Of a stretch of DNA of 30,265 nt, positions 1 through 7,741 are shown piece after piece. The position numbers were made by a program, and so were the translations under genes. Numbering within the stretch: position 1 is the first letter of the stretch; each line of letters starts with the position of its first letter. The notes beneath the pieces were generated by a model that worked only from the letters and a program-made list of their open reading frames with translations, searched no databases and was not told the origin of the DNA. The DNA is taken from positions 1 to 30,265 of the forward strand of contig CAKSIU010000009.1 of assembly GCA_934463265.1 (NCBI GenBank). Reading direction: 5' to 3'. This DNA is from an uncultured Eubacteriales bacterium (GTDB lineage: Bacteria; Bacillota; Clostridia; Oscillospirales; Acutalibacteraceae).

Positions 1-26
1 CTCAGAATAAAATTTTACAACCTGAA

Positions 27-167
27 TGATTTTGGGGCACCGCCCATGCATCTTTGATGCATAGGGCAAATCAAAAAAATTTGTTTCGTAAGATAGTAAA
101 TAAGGTGAAATTTTTTGATTCGCCCGAGCCAACGCACAGCGTTGGCTTAGGCGGTGCCACAAAATCA
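27..167. repeat. Cloverleaf inverted repeat, copy 1
   Basis: This stretch folds on paper into a four-way cloverleaf. The outer stem pairs 27-44 with 150-167 (18 bp, one mismatch; core GGCACCGCC/GGCGGTGCC). Inside are three consecutive arms: 46-52/56-62 (ATGCATC/GATGCAT, 3-nt loop), 64-82/108-125 (GGGC plus an A/T-rich stem, a few mismatches) and 127-135/139-147 (AGCCAACGC/GCGTTGGCT, 3-nt loop). A second element with the same plan but different arm sequences lies at 7193-7305. The outer stem includes the def stop codon (165-167, minus strand), so part would be transcribed as the def 3' end. There is no ORF and no simple U-tract terminator. It is probably a non-autonomous repeat of unknown family; a complex transcript-end structure is the alternative. 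Confidence 0.75.
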
Positions 168-638
168 GCTTTCCAACTCAGAATCATCCAGCATACGAAT
201 AACGTGACTTTTAAATAAAATGCCATCCAAATGGTCAATTTCATGACAAAAAGCACGAGCGAGTAAAGCTTCGCCGTCATAAAAATGTTCAGTACCGAAG
301 CGGTCGCAAGCTTTAACTTTGACTTTCATAGGACGTCTTGTAATTCCATACGCACCGGGGCAAGACAAACAGCCTTCAACTTCCTCCTGATTTCCATAAG
401 CCTCGATAATTTGAGGATTTACTAATTCGAGAGGTTTTTCTTCGAGATTAGTTTGGATAACGACGACTCTTTTTAAAACCCCGACTTGAGGAGCGGCTAA
501 ACCAACGCCATTTTTCAAATGCATAGTTTCAATCATATCGTCGATGAGTTGAGCGAGTCGGTCGTCGAATTTTTCGACAACGCGACACTTTTTAGACAAA
601 ACAGGGTCACCTTCTAAGACCACATTTCTAATAGCCAT
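165..638 (-). CDS. def: Peptide deformylase
   Basis: Removes the formyl group from the N-terminal methionine of nascent proteins in the cytoplasm, using a bound metal. All three family motifs are present: GVGLAAPQVG, EGCLSCPG (metal-ligand cysteine) and HEIDHLDG (two metal-ligand histidines and the catalytic glutamate). The product is 157 aa, normal for bacterial deformylases. I chose the ATG at 638 because GGAGG lies 9 nt upstream and the protein then begins MAIRNVVLEGDPVL, as family members do; an upstream in-frame ATG at 686 would overlap priA. It is the last gene of the minus-strand remA-gmk-rpoZ-priA-def run, 22 nt after priA. The usual partner fmt would lie beyond the window, past the cloverleaf repeat that contains this gene's stop codon. 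Confidence 0.96.
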   Translation of the reverse strand: MAIRNVVLEGDPVLSKKCRVVEKFDDRLAQLIDDMIETMHLKNGVGLAAPQVGVLKRVVVIQTNLEEKPLELVNPQIIEAYGNQEEVEGCLSCPGAYGITRRPMKVKVKACDRFGTEHFYDGEALLARAFCHEIDHLDGILFKSHVIRMLDDSELES

Positions 639-660
639 AATAAACATCCTCCAATAAAAT

Positions 661-3123
661 TTACAAAATCGAATCCGGTTCCACATCTACAAAAGTGGAA
701 ATACCGGGAAACTTTTTACAATTACCGAATTCAATCAATGCGTCAGAGATAAACTTTCTAAAAATTTTTTCATCTTTAAACTTTATAATTATTTTATATC
801 GGAATTTGCCATTGACCTTAAAAATTTGCGCTGGAGCAGGACCTAAAATTCTAACCGTCAAGGCAAAGTAATCGGTTTTTATTAAATTTTTTAATATTTC
901 AAAGAAAAATTTTGCCGCATTCGTTACGTTAAATTCCTTTTCTCCAACGAACCCGATGACGCAAAGTTTTGCAAACGGAGGATATAATAAAGCTTTTCTT
1001 AAATTTATTTCATCGGCGTAAAAAGAGTCGAAATCTTGTTTAGCGGCCAAATTTATAATAGGATTTTCCGGCGTAAAAGTTTGAATAACCGCGAATCCAT
1101 CGTTATAATTTCTGCCGGCTCTACCAATAACTTGAGTGAGCAAAGAAAAAGTGTGCTCGTAACTTTTAAAATCGCCATTGTATAGAGCTTGGTCAGCTGA
1201 TAAAACCCCGACAAGAGTCACGTTAGGAAAATCCAGCCCTTTTGCAACCATCTGAGTACCCAACATAATATCGTACTTACCGTGAGCAAAATCTCTTAAT
1301 TTATTTTCATACGAGAATTTAGACATCATAGAGTCGGTGTCCATACGCAAGATACGGGCATCTGGAAAATTTTTTTGTAAATCTTCCTCAATTTTTTGAG
1401 TTCCTACACCGATATATTTTAGCTGATGCGCGTGGCAATTTGGACATTCGCTGGCAATATCGGTAGAAAACCCGCAGTAATGACACATTAATTTTTTGTT
1501 AGCAGAGTGAAGTGTTAAAGCGATGCTACAATTTGGACACATTAGAACCTGCGAGCAACTTCTGCAAGAAACCAAAGTGTTGTACCCTCTCCTGTTAAGC
1601 AACAAAATGGATTGTTTGCAGCTGTTTAAATTTTTAGTCAATCGGCCAGTTAATTCGGCGCTAAAAGCACTAAAATTTCCGTTTTCCTGCTCCTTATTCA
1701 TATCAACGACGGAAACCATAGGCAATTTTGCACCAGCGTAACGTTTTTTTAAAATATTTATGCTATATTTTTTATTTTTTGCCCAAAAGAAAGTTTCTAC
1801 TGAAGGTGTTGCAGAAGATAAAAGAAGTAAACTTTTATGATATGCGCATCTAAATTTTGCAACTTCACGGGCATGAAATCGAGGTGTAGCATCGGATTTG
1901 TAGCTAGATTCCTGTTCTTCATCAATAATGATAAGTCCGATTTTTTCAAATGGCGCAAACACAGCAGAACGTGTGCCAACAGCCACATTAACCAAGCCAT
2001 CTTTAACGCGTTTATACTCGTCCATGCGTTCAGACTGAGATAATCCACTGTGAAACACCGCGACTTTGCCACAAAATCTGCTTTTAAAAATCGCGACCAT
2101 TTGAGGCGTCAAAGCAATTTCCGGAACCATAACAATAACATTGTTTCCGTCGGTAATAACATCATCAATCAGGCGCATAAAAACAGAAGTTTTCCCGCTG
2201 CCGGTTATGCCATAAAGGAGCGAAACGCCATATTTTTTAGCTTTGTATGATTCCAAAACAGAATTATAAGCAATACTTTGTTCGTCATTCAAAACGATTT
2301 TTTCTGAAGAACAAGAAAATTTTACATTTTTATAAGGGTCTCTGTAAGTTTTGTCTTCAAAATATTCCACAATACTTTTTTTCACTAATTTATCCACAAC
2401 AGAAATGCCAACACCGGACAAATATAATAATTCTTTTAGAGAAATTCCCTTTAAATTTTGCAAAAGAATATCATATATAATTTTTTGTTTCGGCGTAATT
2501 TTAACGTCACAAATTGAAACAGAAGGTTTTTTTAGTTTAACCATTTTAACTTTTGCGTCAGATAAATTTCTTTTTTGAACTTCTTTTTTTTGAATTATTG
2601 AGCTGTTTTCCAAATTTTTCAAATGGTTTATAATTGTTGCACCGAAATTATTTAACAAAACTTCTTTAGAAACCCAGCTACTGACATTTTTTAAATAATA
2701 AACCAAAAATTTTTCCTCTTTATTAAAATTCAAAACCGAAGATTTATCAAAATTATCGCAAAGTTTAAACTGTTCGTACAATTTAAAGTTCATACCGGCG
2801 GGAATCATCAGTTTAACAGCGTCAAAAATTGTGCAGAAGTATTTTTGCTTTATGAATTTGGCAAGATTCAGCATTTCGTCGTTCAAAATGGGAACAGTGT
2901 CAAGCAGTGCAAAAATAGATTTCAATTTAGTGGTGTCAGAAGAAAAATCCTTCTGCAAAACGATTCCTTGACGCTTTTTATTGCCGACGCCAAAAGGAAT
3001 TAAAACTCTGCAGCCAACATCTATATTTTGACGAATTTCTTCCGGAACAACGTAATCATAAAGTTTGTCAAGGTGATAAACGATATGCTCAACGGCGACT
3101 TTTACAATAAATTTTTCACCCAT
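661..3123 (-). CDS. priA: Primosomal protein N' (replication restart helicase PriA)
   Basis: A DEAH-type 3'-5' DNA helicase that recognises stalled forks and reloads the replisome. The 820-aa product has an N-terminal DNA-binding region (about residues 1-110), a Walker A motif (YGITGSGKT, about residue 310), a DEEQE Walker B box near residue 400 (DEEHE in many homologues), GTRSAVFAPF, and a four-pair cysteine zinc-binding insertion (CRSC, CPNC, CHYC, CPNC) between the helicase lobes. The C-terminal lobe has LGTQMVAKGLDFPNVTLVG and VIGRAGR. Length and order match Firmicutes PriA. The start at 3123 lies 31 nt after rpoZ; its ribosome binding site is weak (GAG about 14 nt upstream), so translation may depend on coupling within the operon. 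Confidence 0.96.
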   Translation of the reverse strand: MGEKFIVKVAVEHIVYHLDKLYDYVVPEEIRQNIDVGCRVLIPFGVGNKKRQGIVLQKDFSSDTTKLKSIFALLDTVPILNDEMLNLAKFIKQKYFCTIFDAVKLMIPAGMNFKLYEQFKLCDNFDKSSVLNFNKEEKFLVYYLKNVSSWVSKEVLLNNFGATIINHLKNLENSSIIQKKEVQKRNLSDAKVKMVKLKKPSVSICDVKITPKQKIIYDILLQNLKGISLKELLYLSGVGISVVDKLVKKSIVEYFEDKTYRDPYKNVKFSCSSEKIVLNDEQSIAYNSVLESYKAKKYGVSLLYGITGSGKTSVFMRLIDDVITDGNNVIVMVPEIALTPQMVAIFKSRFCGKVAVFHSGLSQSERMDEYKRVKDGLVNVAVGTRSAVFAPFEKIGLIIIDEEQESSYKSDATPRFHAREVAKFRCAYHKSLLLLSSATPSVETFFWAKNKKYSINILKKRYAGAKLPMVSVVDMNKEQENGNFSAFSAELTGRLTKNLNSCKQSILLLNRRGYNTLVSCRSCSQVLMCPNCSIALTLHSANKKLMCHYCGFSTDIASECPNCHAHQLKYIGVGTQKIEEDLQKNFPDARILRMDTDSMMSKFSYENKLRDFAHGKYDIMLGTQMVAKGLDFPNVTLVGVLSADQALYNGDFKSYEHTFSLLTQVIGRAGRNYNDGFAVIQTFTPENPIINLAAKQDFDSFYADEINLRKALLYPPFAKLCVIGFVGEKEFNVTNAAKFFFEILKNLIKTDYFALTVRILGPAPAQIFKVNGKFRYKIIIKFKDEKIFRKFISDALIEFGNCKKFPGISTFVDVEPDSIL

Positions 3124-3154
3124 ATTAATAACATCTCAAAAGCCAAATTAATGA

Positions 3155-3367
3155 TTAATTATTGACTTGCGGTTCAAAAAGTTCATATTTATGCTCTTTA
3201 AAATCGTTTATGGCTAAATTAACGGGTTTTTCGGTTAAAATATCTCCGGCTTCTCCGGCTTCTTCGGCTTCGCTGGCAATTTCTCTGGCACGCTTGGCCA
3301 CGCCGATAACAAGGGAATATCTACTTTTTTTGCCTGATAACATTTCATCGATTGATATTTTTTGCAT
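3155..3367 (-). CDS. rpoZ: RNA polymerase omega subunit
   Basis: A small RNA polymerase subunit that helps beta' fold and join the core enzyme. The 70-aa product starts MQKISIDEMLSGKKSRYSLV and contains the family's VAKRAREIA helix and the KPVNLAINDF segment. The acidic Glu/Ala-rich stretch between them (about residues 32-43) is common in Clostridia. I placed the start at the ATG at 3365-3367 because GAGGTG lies 7 nt upstream and the product then aligns with known omega subunits; the reading frame extends only a few codons further upstream. The start lies just after the gmk stop, so the two are translationally coupled, as in many Firmicutes. Confidence 0.93.
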   Translation of the reverse strand: MQKISIDEMLSGKKSRYSLVIGVAKRAREIASEAEEAGEAGDILTEKPVNLAINDFKEHKYELFEPQVNN

Positions 3368-3368
3368 T

Positions 3369-3971
3369 TTAAAGCACCTCATTAATAATATTTTTCATTC
3401 TATGCAACTTAAATTTTTCGGCATTTATAATCGAGTATATATTTTGCGCACATTTATCAACGTCGTCGTTCACAACGATATAGTCATATTCAGACGAAAA
3501 TTTTATTTCATCTCTTGCTCGATTCAAGCGCTTTTCTAAACTTTCAGCTGTCTCGGTTCCACGTTTAGACAATCTTTCTTTTAAGGTTTCCATAGACGGT
3601 GGAAGTATAAAAATTCTTAAGGCATCTGGACATTTTTCTTTAATCTGTTTAGCGCCATCGACTTCTATTTTTAAGATGACATCTTTTTGATTATTTTGCA
3701 AATCCTCAACCAAATTTTTTAAAGTTCCATAATAATTTCCGCAGTAATTGGTGTATTCAAGCAATTTTTCATCAGATATAGCATTACAAAAATCCTGTTC
3801 AGAAATAAAAAAGTAATCTTTTCCATTAATTTCGCCGGTTCTTGAATGTCTGGTTGTAGCAGAAATTGACTTTACAATGTTAGGGGCGAGACAAATAAGC
3901 CGTTCAAGAATCGTGTCTTTTCCGGAACCTGACGGGCCGGATAAAACGACAAGTAAACCTTTATTGCTCAT
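3369..3971 (-). CDS. gmk: Guanylate kinase
   Basis: Phosphorylates GMP to GDP with ATP in the cytoplasm, feeding nucleotide and (p)ppGpp pools. The product is about 200 aa. Seen: the P-loop LSGPSGSGKDT at the N-terminus, SISATTRHSRTGEINGKDYFF (GMP-binding loop), LLEYTNYCGNYYGT, the ILKIEVDGA strand and the lid segment RLSKRGTE. I chose the ATG at 3969-3971, which gives the standard N-terminus MSNKGLLVVLSGPSG. It overlaps the end of remA by 11 nt, typical of coupled genes in this cluster. Longer in-frame starts would lie within remA and give a non-homologous extension. Confidence 0.96.
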   Translation of the reverse strand: MSNKGLLVVLSGPSGSGKDTILERLICLAPNIVKSISATTRHSRTGEINGKDYFFISEQDFCNAISDEKLLEYTNYCGNYYGTLKNLVEDLQNNQKDVILKIEVDGAKQIKEKCPDALRIFILPPSMETLKERLSKRGTETAESLEKRLNRARDEIKFSSEYDYIVVNDDVDKCAQNIYSIINAEKFKLHRMKNIINEVL

Positions 3972-4236
3972 ACAAATCAGAATCTCCTTCATCAGTTGAG
4001 AAGTCGCCTTTGAGCCTGTTGGAAATTGTTTCCGGCTGCAAGGCTGAAAGAATAATAAGTCCGCTGTCAGTAACAATAACAGCGCGAGTTCTTCTTCCAC
4101 AAGTGGCGTCAATTAACTCGTTTTTATTTCTGGCATCGGTTATTACACGTTTAATCGGAGCAGCATCTGGGCATACGATGGTAACAATTCTTGCTGAAGA
4201 TACCATATTTCCAAAGCCAATGTTAATAAATTTCAT
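3961..4236 (-). CDS. remA: RemA/DUF370-family DNA-binding regulator
   Basis: RemA in Bacillus is a DNA-binding activator of biofilm matrix and osmoprotection genes; the family is widely found directly upstream of gmk in Firmicutes. The 91-aa product begins MKFINIGFGNMVSSARIVTI and contains the hallmark segments PDAAPIKRVI, LIDATCGRRTRAV and LSALQPETI. The start at 4236 is supported by GGGAG about 8 nt upstream; an in-frame ATG at 4263 would add 9 non-conserved residues. It is the first gene of the minus-strand operon, with a consensus-like promoter about 95 nt upstream. Its target genes cannot be inferred here. Confidence 0.93.
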   Translation of the reverse strand: MKFINIGFGNMVSSARIVTIVCPDAAPIKRVITDARNKNELIDATCGRRTRAVIVTDSGLIILSALQPETISNRLKGDFSTDEGDSDLYEQ

Positions 4237-4280
4237 GAAGATTTCTCCCTTTTTTGCAAACACAAAGAATGTGCTTTTCT

Positions 4281-4292
4281 GCGGCGCGCCGC
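4281..4292. repeat. 12-bp GC palindrome in the remA leader
   Basis: GCGGCGCGCCGC is a perfect palindrome in otherwise AT-rich sequence, inside the predicted 5' leader of the remA operon. It is followed on the plus strand by GGATAA, and a similar junction (CGGCGCG then CGGATAA) occurs in the cloverleaf repeat at 7229-7240. It may be a remnant of that repeat family or a leader hairpin. Confidence 0.4.
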
Positions 4293-4329
4293 GGATAAAC
4301 TAAATCTGTGCGAAAATAAATTCTCTTAC

Positions 4330-4359
4330 ATTATACCAATTTTTTGCTACGAATGTCAA
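4330..4359 (-). promoter_or_regulatory. Sigma-A-type promoter of the remA operon
   Basis: Read on the minus strand: TTGACA (4354-4359), 18-nt spacer, TATAAT (4330-4335) preceded by TG at the extended -10 position. Transcription would start near 4323 and give a leader of about 85 nt before remA. Confidence 0.8.
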
Positions 4360-4420
4360 GCATATCAGCTTAATTTTATGCATAGACAGGCCTCAAATAT
4401 ACATTAAATTTTGCACAGAA

Positions 4421-4449
4421 TTGACTTTTTAATCGCACGAGAATATAAT
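4421..4449 (+). promoter_or_regulatory. Sigma-A-type promoter of alaS
   Basis: TTGACT (4421-4426), 17-nt spacer, TATAAT (4444-4449). The leader to alaS is only about 75 nt, too short for a T-box, so alaS is probably not under tRNA-sensing antitermination. Confidence 0.82.
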
Positions 4450-4530
4450 TTAAATCAGAATATTTTGTGAATTAATTTTGCTTTTATAGAAAAATATTTT
4501 AAAGTTTATTTAATTTTGGATGTGATTTAT

Positions 4531-7161
4531 GTGAAGTGGACAGGTTTAAACGAATTAAGAGAAAAATTTACGTCATTTTTTGAGTCTAAAGGACATTTAA
4601 AATTAGAAAGTTTTCCGCTGATTCCAGAAAATGACAAAAGTTTATTGCTGATAAATTCTGGAATGGCGCCAATGAAAAAATATTTTACCGGAGAAGTTAC
4701 ACCGCCTCGAAAAAGAGTTACAACGTGCCAAAAATGTATCAGAACACCGGACATTGAGCGCGTTGGTATTACTGCGAGACACGGTACCTTTTTCGAAATG
4801 CTGGGAAATTTTTCATTTGGAGATTATTTTAAAAATGAAGCAACAGCTTGGGCATGGGAATTTTGCACGAAAGTTTTAGAGCTGCCGGTTGACAGACTAT
4901 GGATTTCTATTTACGAGAATGATGACGAAGCGTTTGAGATTTGGACAAAAAAGGTTGGGGTAGACCCGTCAAGAATTGTTCGCTTGGGCAAGGAAGACAA
5001 TTTTTGGGAGCACGGCTCCGGTCCGTGTGGCCCTTGTTCTGAAATTTATTTTGACAGGGGAGAGAAATATGGCTGTGGCTCGCCAGACTGCAAAGTTGGC
5101 TGCGATTGCGACAGATATATAGAATTTTGGAATTTGGTATTTACTCAGTTTGAAAATGACGGCAAAAATAATTATTCCAATCTTGACCGGAAAAATATAG
5201 ATACCGGAATGGGTTTGGAGCGATTGGCTTGCATTATGCAGGGCGTTGACAATTTATTCCTTGTGGACACGGTCAAAAATATAATGAATCATGTCTGCAA
5301 AATTTCTGGTGTAGAATACGGCGAAGATGCGAAAAAAGATGTTTCTTTGCGGGTAATTACCGACCATATTCGAAGCGTTACTTTTATGATTAGTGATGGA
5401 GTTATGCCGTCAAATGAGGGCAGAGGGTACGTTTTAAGACGCTTGTTGCGTCGTGCAGCAAGACATGGCAGATTTTTGGGAATAAATGGTACGTTTTTGT
5501 CTGAGATTTGCGAGACGGTTATAAAAGAAAACGAACAGGCATATCCGGAGTTGCGACAAAAACAGAGCTTTATTAAAAAATTAATAAATGTCGAAGAGGA
5601 AAATTTTGCAAAAACAATTGATCAAGGTTTAGCGCTTTTAAATAACGAAATCGATAGGGCAAAAGGTTCGGTTTTGCAAGGAGCGGTGGCTTTTAAACTT
5701 AATGATACCTTTGGGTTTCCTCTTGATTTGACAAAAGAAATTTTGGCAGAACATGGCATGACGGTTGATGAAGATAAATTTAATGAGTTACTTTTGAAGC
5801 AAAAAGATAGGGCTCGTGCGGCTAGGACTCATGCAAAAGCACAGGCGTGGGAAAATGAAAATTTGGATTTTTCTGACATTAAAGCAACAAATTTTGTGGG
5901 TTACGAAAAGTTAAATGTTAAAACAAATGTTATAAAATTGGTTAAAGACGATGAATTTATCGACTTTGCAATGGCTGGTGATAAGGTTGAAATAATTTTA
6001 GAAAGCTCACCTTTTTATGCACAGGGTGGCGGACAGGTTGGAGATTCCGGCTTGTTGACTACGGATGATGCGAAAGTTGAAATTTTGGATACAGTAAAAA
6101 ATTCGTCGGGAATTTTTTTGCATACAGCTGAAATTAAAAGTGGAGTGCTAAAAGTTGGTGACGAGGTTAGTGTCGGCGTTGATAAAGCAAAGAGAAATAA
6201 AATTATGAGAAATCATACCGCAGCACACCTTTTGCAGGCGGCTTTAAGAAAAATTTTAGGTGAGCACGTTGAGCAAGCAGGTCAGCTTGTTGATGAAAAC
6301 CGATTGCGCTTTGATTTTACACATTTTTCGGCACTTTCTGATGATGAATTGAAAAAAATTGAGAAGTTGATTAATGATGAAATTTTATTATCTGAACCGG
6401 TTGACGTTAAAGAAATGTCGCTTTCGGATGCAAAGAAAATCGGAGCAATGGCTTTGTTTGGCGAAAAATATGGAAGTATTGTCCGCGTTGTGAAGGCAGG
6501 AAATTTTTCTACGGAACTTTGCGGAGGCACGCATGTAAGCAATACTGCGCAGGTGGGCATTTTTAAAATTGTTTCGGAATGCTCTGTGGCATCGGGCGTA
6601 AGAAGAATCGAAGCGGTAACGTCCATGGGGGTTTTGAATCTTCTTTACGATGAGTTGAGTTTACTGAGTGAATGTCAGAAAGTTTTAAAAGTTAATCAGC
6701 AGGAAGAATTAGTTAATGAGTGCAGGCATTTAGTGGATAGGCTTAAAAACAGCGAGAAGACAATTAATAAGTTGAATTCTGAAATGGCATTGTTTAAGGT
6801 GAATGATTTGATTTCTAGCGCTAAAAACATGGGTAAGTTGAAAGTCATCGTGGCAAAGGTCGAAAATTTTGATAATGACACGTTAAAGCTTATGTGCGAT
6901 GACTTAAAATCCAGATTTGAAAATGTAGTTGTTGTGCTGGCAGGCATCGGTTTGGAAAAATCAAGTATTGTTGTAAGCGCAGGAAAAGTAGCAATAGAAA
7001 GTGGTGTTAATGCCGGAATTTTAGTGAAAGAAATTGCCAAATTGGCCGGTGGCAACGGTGGTGGACGCAAAGATATGGCGGTGGCCGGCGTAAAAGACAT
7101 TTCGAAAATCGATGTTGTGCTAAGTGAGGCTTATAATCTGATTGCTTCTTTTATTGATTAA
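4531..7161 (+). CDS. alaS: Alanyl-tRNA synthetase
   Basis: Charges tRNA-Ala with alanine and hydrolyses mischarged Ser/Gly-tRNA. The full-length product has the class II catalytic domain (MAPMKKYFTGE, GNFSFGDYFK, GMGLERLACIMQGVDN), the editing domain (RNHTAAHLLQ about residue 560; CGGTHVSNT about 660) and a C-terminal C-Ala domain ending with the glycine-rich GGNGGGRKDMA. The reading frame opens upstream at a TTG (4516) and a GTG (4522). I prefer the GTG at 4531 because the protein then begins VKWTGLNELREKF, as in most homologues, with a GGA-type ribosome site about 10 nt upstream; the exact start is uncertain by 5 codons. It is followed by a second cloverleaf repeat rather than a simple terminator. 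Confidence 0.96.
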   Translation: MKWTGLNELREKFTSFFESKGHLKLESFPLIPENDKSLLLINSGMAPMKKYFTGEVTPPRKRVTTCQKCIRTPDIERVGITARHGTFFEMLGNFSFGDYFKNEATAWAWEFCTKVLELPVDRLWISIYENDDEAFEIWTKKVGVDPSRIVRLGKEDNFWEHGSGPCGPCSEIYFDRGEKYGCGSPDCKVGCDCDRYIEFWNLVFTQFENDGKNNYSNLDRKNIDTGMGLERLACIMQGVDNLFLVDTVKNIMNHVCKISGVEYGEDAKKDVSLRVITDHIRSVTFMISDGVMPSNEGRGYVLRRLLRRAARHGRFLGINGTFLSEICETVIKENEQAYPELRQKQSFIKKLINVEEENFAKTIDQGLALLNNEIDRAKGSVLQGAVAFKLNDTFGFPLDLTKEILAEHGMTVDEDKFNELLLKQKDRARAARTHAKAQAWENENLDFSDIKATNFVGYEKLNVKTNVIKLVKDDEFIDFAMAGDKVEIILESSPFYAQGGGQVGDSGLLTTDDAKVEILDTVKNSSGIFLHTAEIKSGVLKVGDEVSVGVDKAKRNKIMRNHTAAHLLQAALRKILGEHVEQAGQLVDENRLRFDFTHFSALSDDELKKIEKLINDEILLSEPVDVKEMSLSDAKKIGAMALFGEKYGSIVRVVKAGNFSTELCGGTHVSNTAQVGIFKIVSECSVASGVRRIEAVTSMGVLNLLYDELSLLSECQKVLKVNQQEELVNECRHLVDRLKNSEKTINKLNSEMALFKVNDLISSAKNMGKLKVIVAKVENFDNDTLKLMCDDLKSRFENVVVVLAGIGLEKSSIVVSAGKVAIESGVNAGILVKEIAKLAGGNGGGRKDMAVAGVKDISKIDVVLSEAYNLIASFID

Positions 7162-7192
7162 CGTTTTATATGCAGATTGTTGCAATTAAGCG

Positions 7193-7305
7193 GGACACCG
7201 GCCCCACGCGCCGAATGACATATATTTCGGCGCGCGGATAAGTTTGCATTTTTGAAGCAAACTTATAAAAAATATTTCATTTATGAAATATTTTTTGCCG
7301 GTGCC
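7193..7305. repeat. Cloverleaf inverted repeat, copy 2
   Basis: It has the same architecture as the element at 27-167. The outer stem is CACCGGC (7196-7202) with GCCGGTG (7297-7303), extended by GG/CC around one bulged A. It encloses three perfect hairpins: 7207-7215/7226-7234 (CGCGCCGAA/TTCGGCGCG), 7238-7247/7257-7266 (ATAAGTTTGC/GCAAACTTAT) and 7267-7280/7283-7296 (14 bp, A/T-rich). Only the terminal stem resembles copy 1 (GGCACCGCC there); the arms differ completely while keeping their pairing. It lies between alaS and the HIT gene and encodes nothing. It may double as a transcription end for alaS, but there is no U-tract after the outer stem. Confidence 0.78.
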
Positions 7306-7353
7306 AGCGGAAAGACTCAGTAAATATTAAGATTTTGGTATGGAGGCAGAGTT

Positions 7354-7692
7354 ATGGACTGTATTTTTTGCAAAATAGCTCAAAATGAAATTCCGAGCAA
7401 AAAAATTTATGAAGATGAAGAAATTGTAGCGTTTAATGATTTAGAGCCACAAGCGCCGGTGCATGTTCTTATAATACCTAGGGCTCATATAAAAAGTGCC
7501 GATGAAATTAATAATGAGAACAGTGACGTAATTGGCAAGATATTCATGGTTGCATCGAAGATAGCAAAAGAGCAAGGCTTGAAAAATGGTTATAGAATTG
7601 TAAATAACTGCGGAGAAGACGGCGGACAGAGCGTGCAACATTTGCATTTTCATATGCTTGGTGGCAGAAAAATGAATTGGCCAGCAGGATAA
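7354..7692 (+). CDS. HIT-family nucleotide hydrolase (HinT-like)
   Basis: Histidine-triad proteins hydrolyse nucleoside phosphoramidates or adenylylated lysine and related compounds. The 112-aa product begins MDCIFCKIAQNEIPSKKIYE, as HinT proteins do, and has the HVLIIPRAHI strand and the catalytic triad motif HLHFHMLGGRKMNWPAG near the C-terminus. Length is typical. The start ATG at 7354 has GGAGGC about 8 nt upstream. It lies 50 nt before comEC and may be co-transcribed with it. The physiological substrate cannot be told from sequence. Confidence 0.92.
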   Translation: MDCIFCKIAQNEIPSKKIYEDEEIVAFNDLEPQAPVHVLIIPRAHIKSADEINNENSDVIGKIFMVASKIAKEQGLKNGYRIVNNCGEDGGQSVQHLHFHMLGGRKMNWPAG

Positions 7693-7741
7693 TCGGCGAA
7701 AATAAATTAAGAGAAAGTAAGCACGAGGGGGAGCGGTTTTT

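Noticed and set aside
3162..3539. Long plus-strand reading frame opposite rpoZ and gmk
   Set aside because: It is antisense to two well-supported genes, has no ribosome site and encodes no recognisable protein.
4450..4530. T-box or other riboswitch upstream of alaS
   Set aside because: The leader after the promoter is only about 75 nt, with no T-box sequence and no terminator hairpin.
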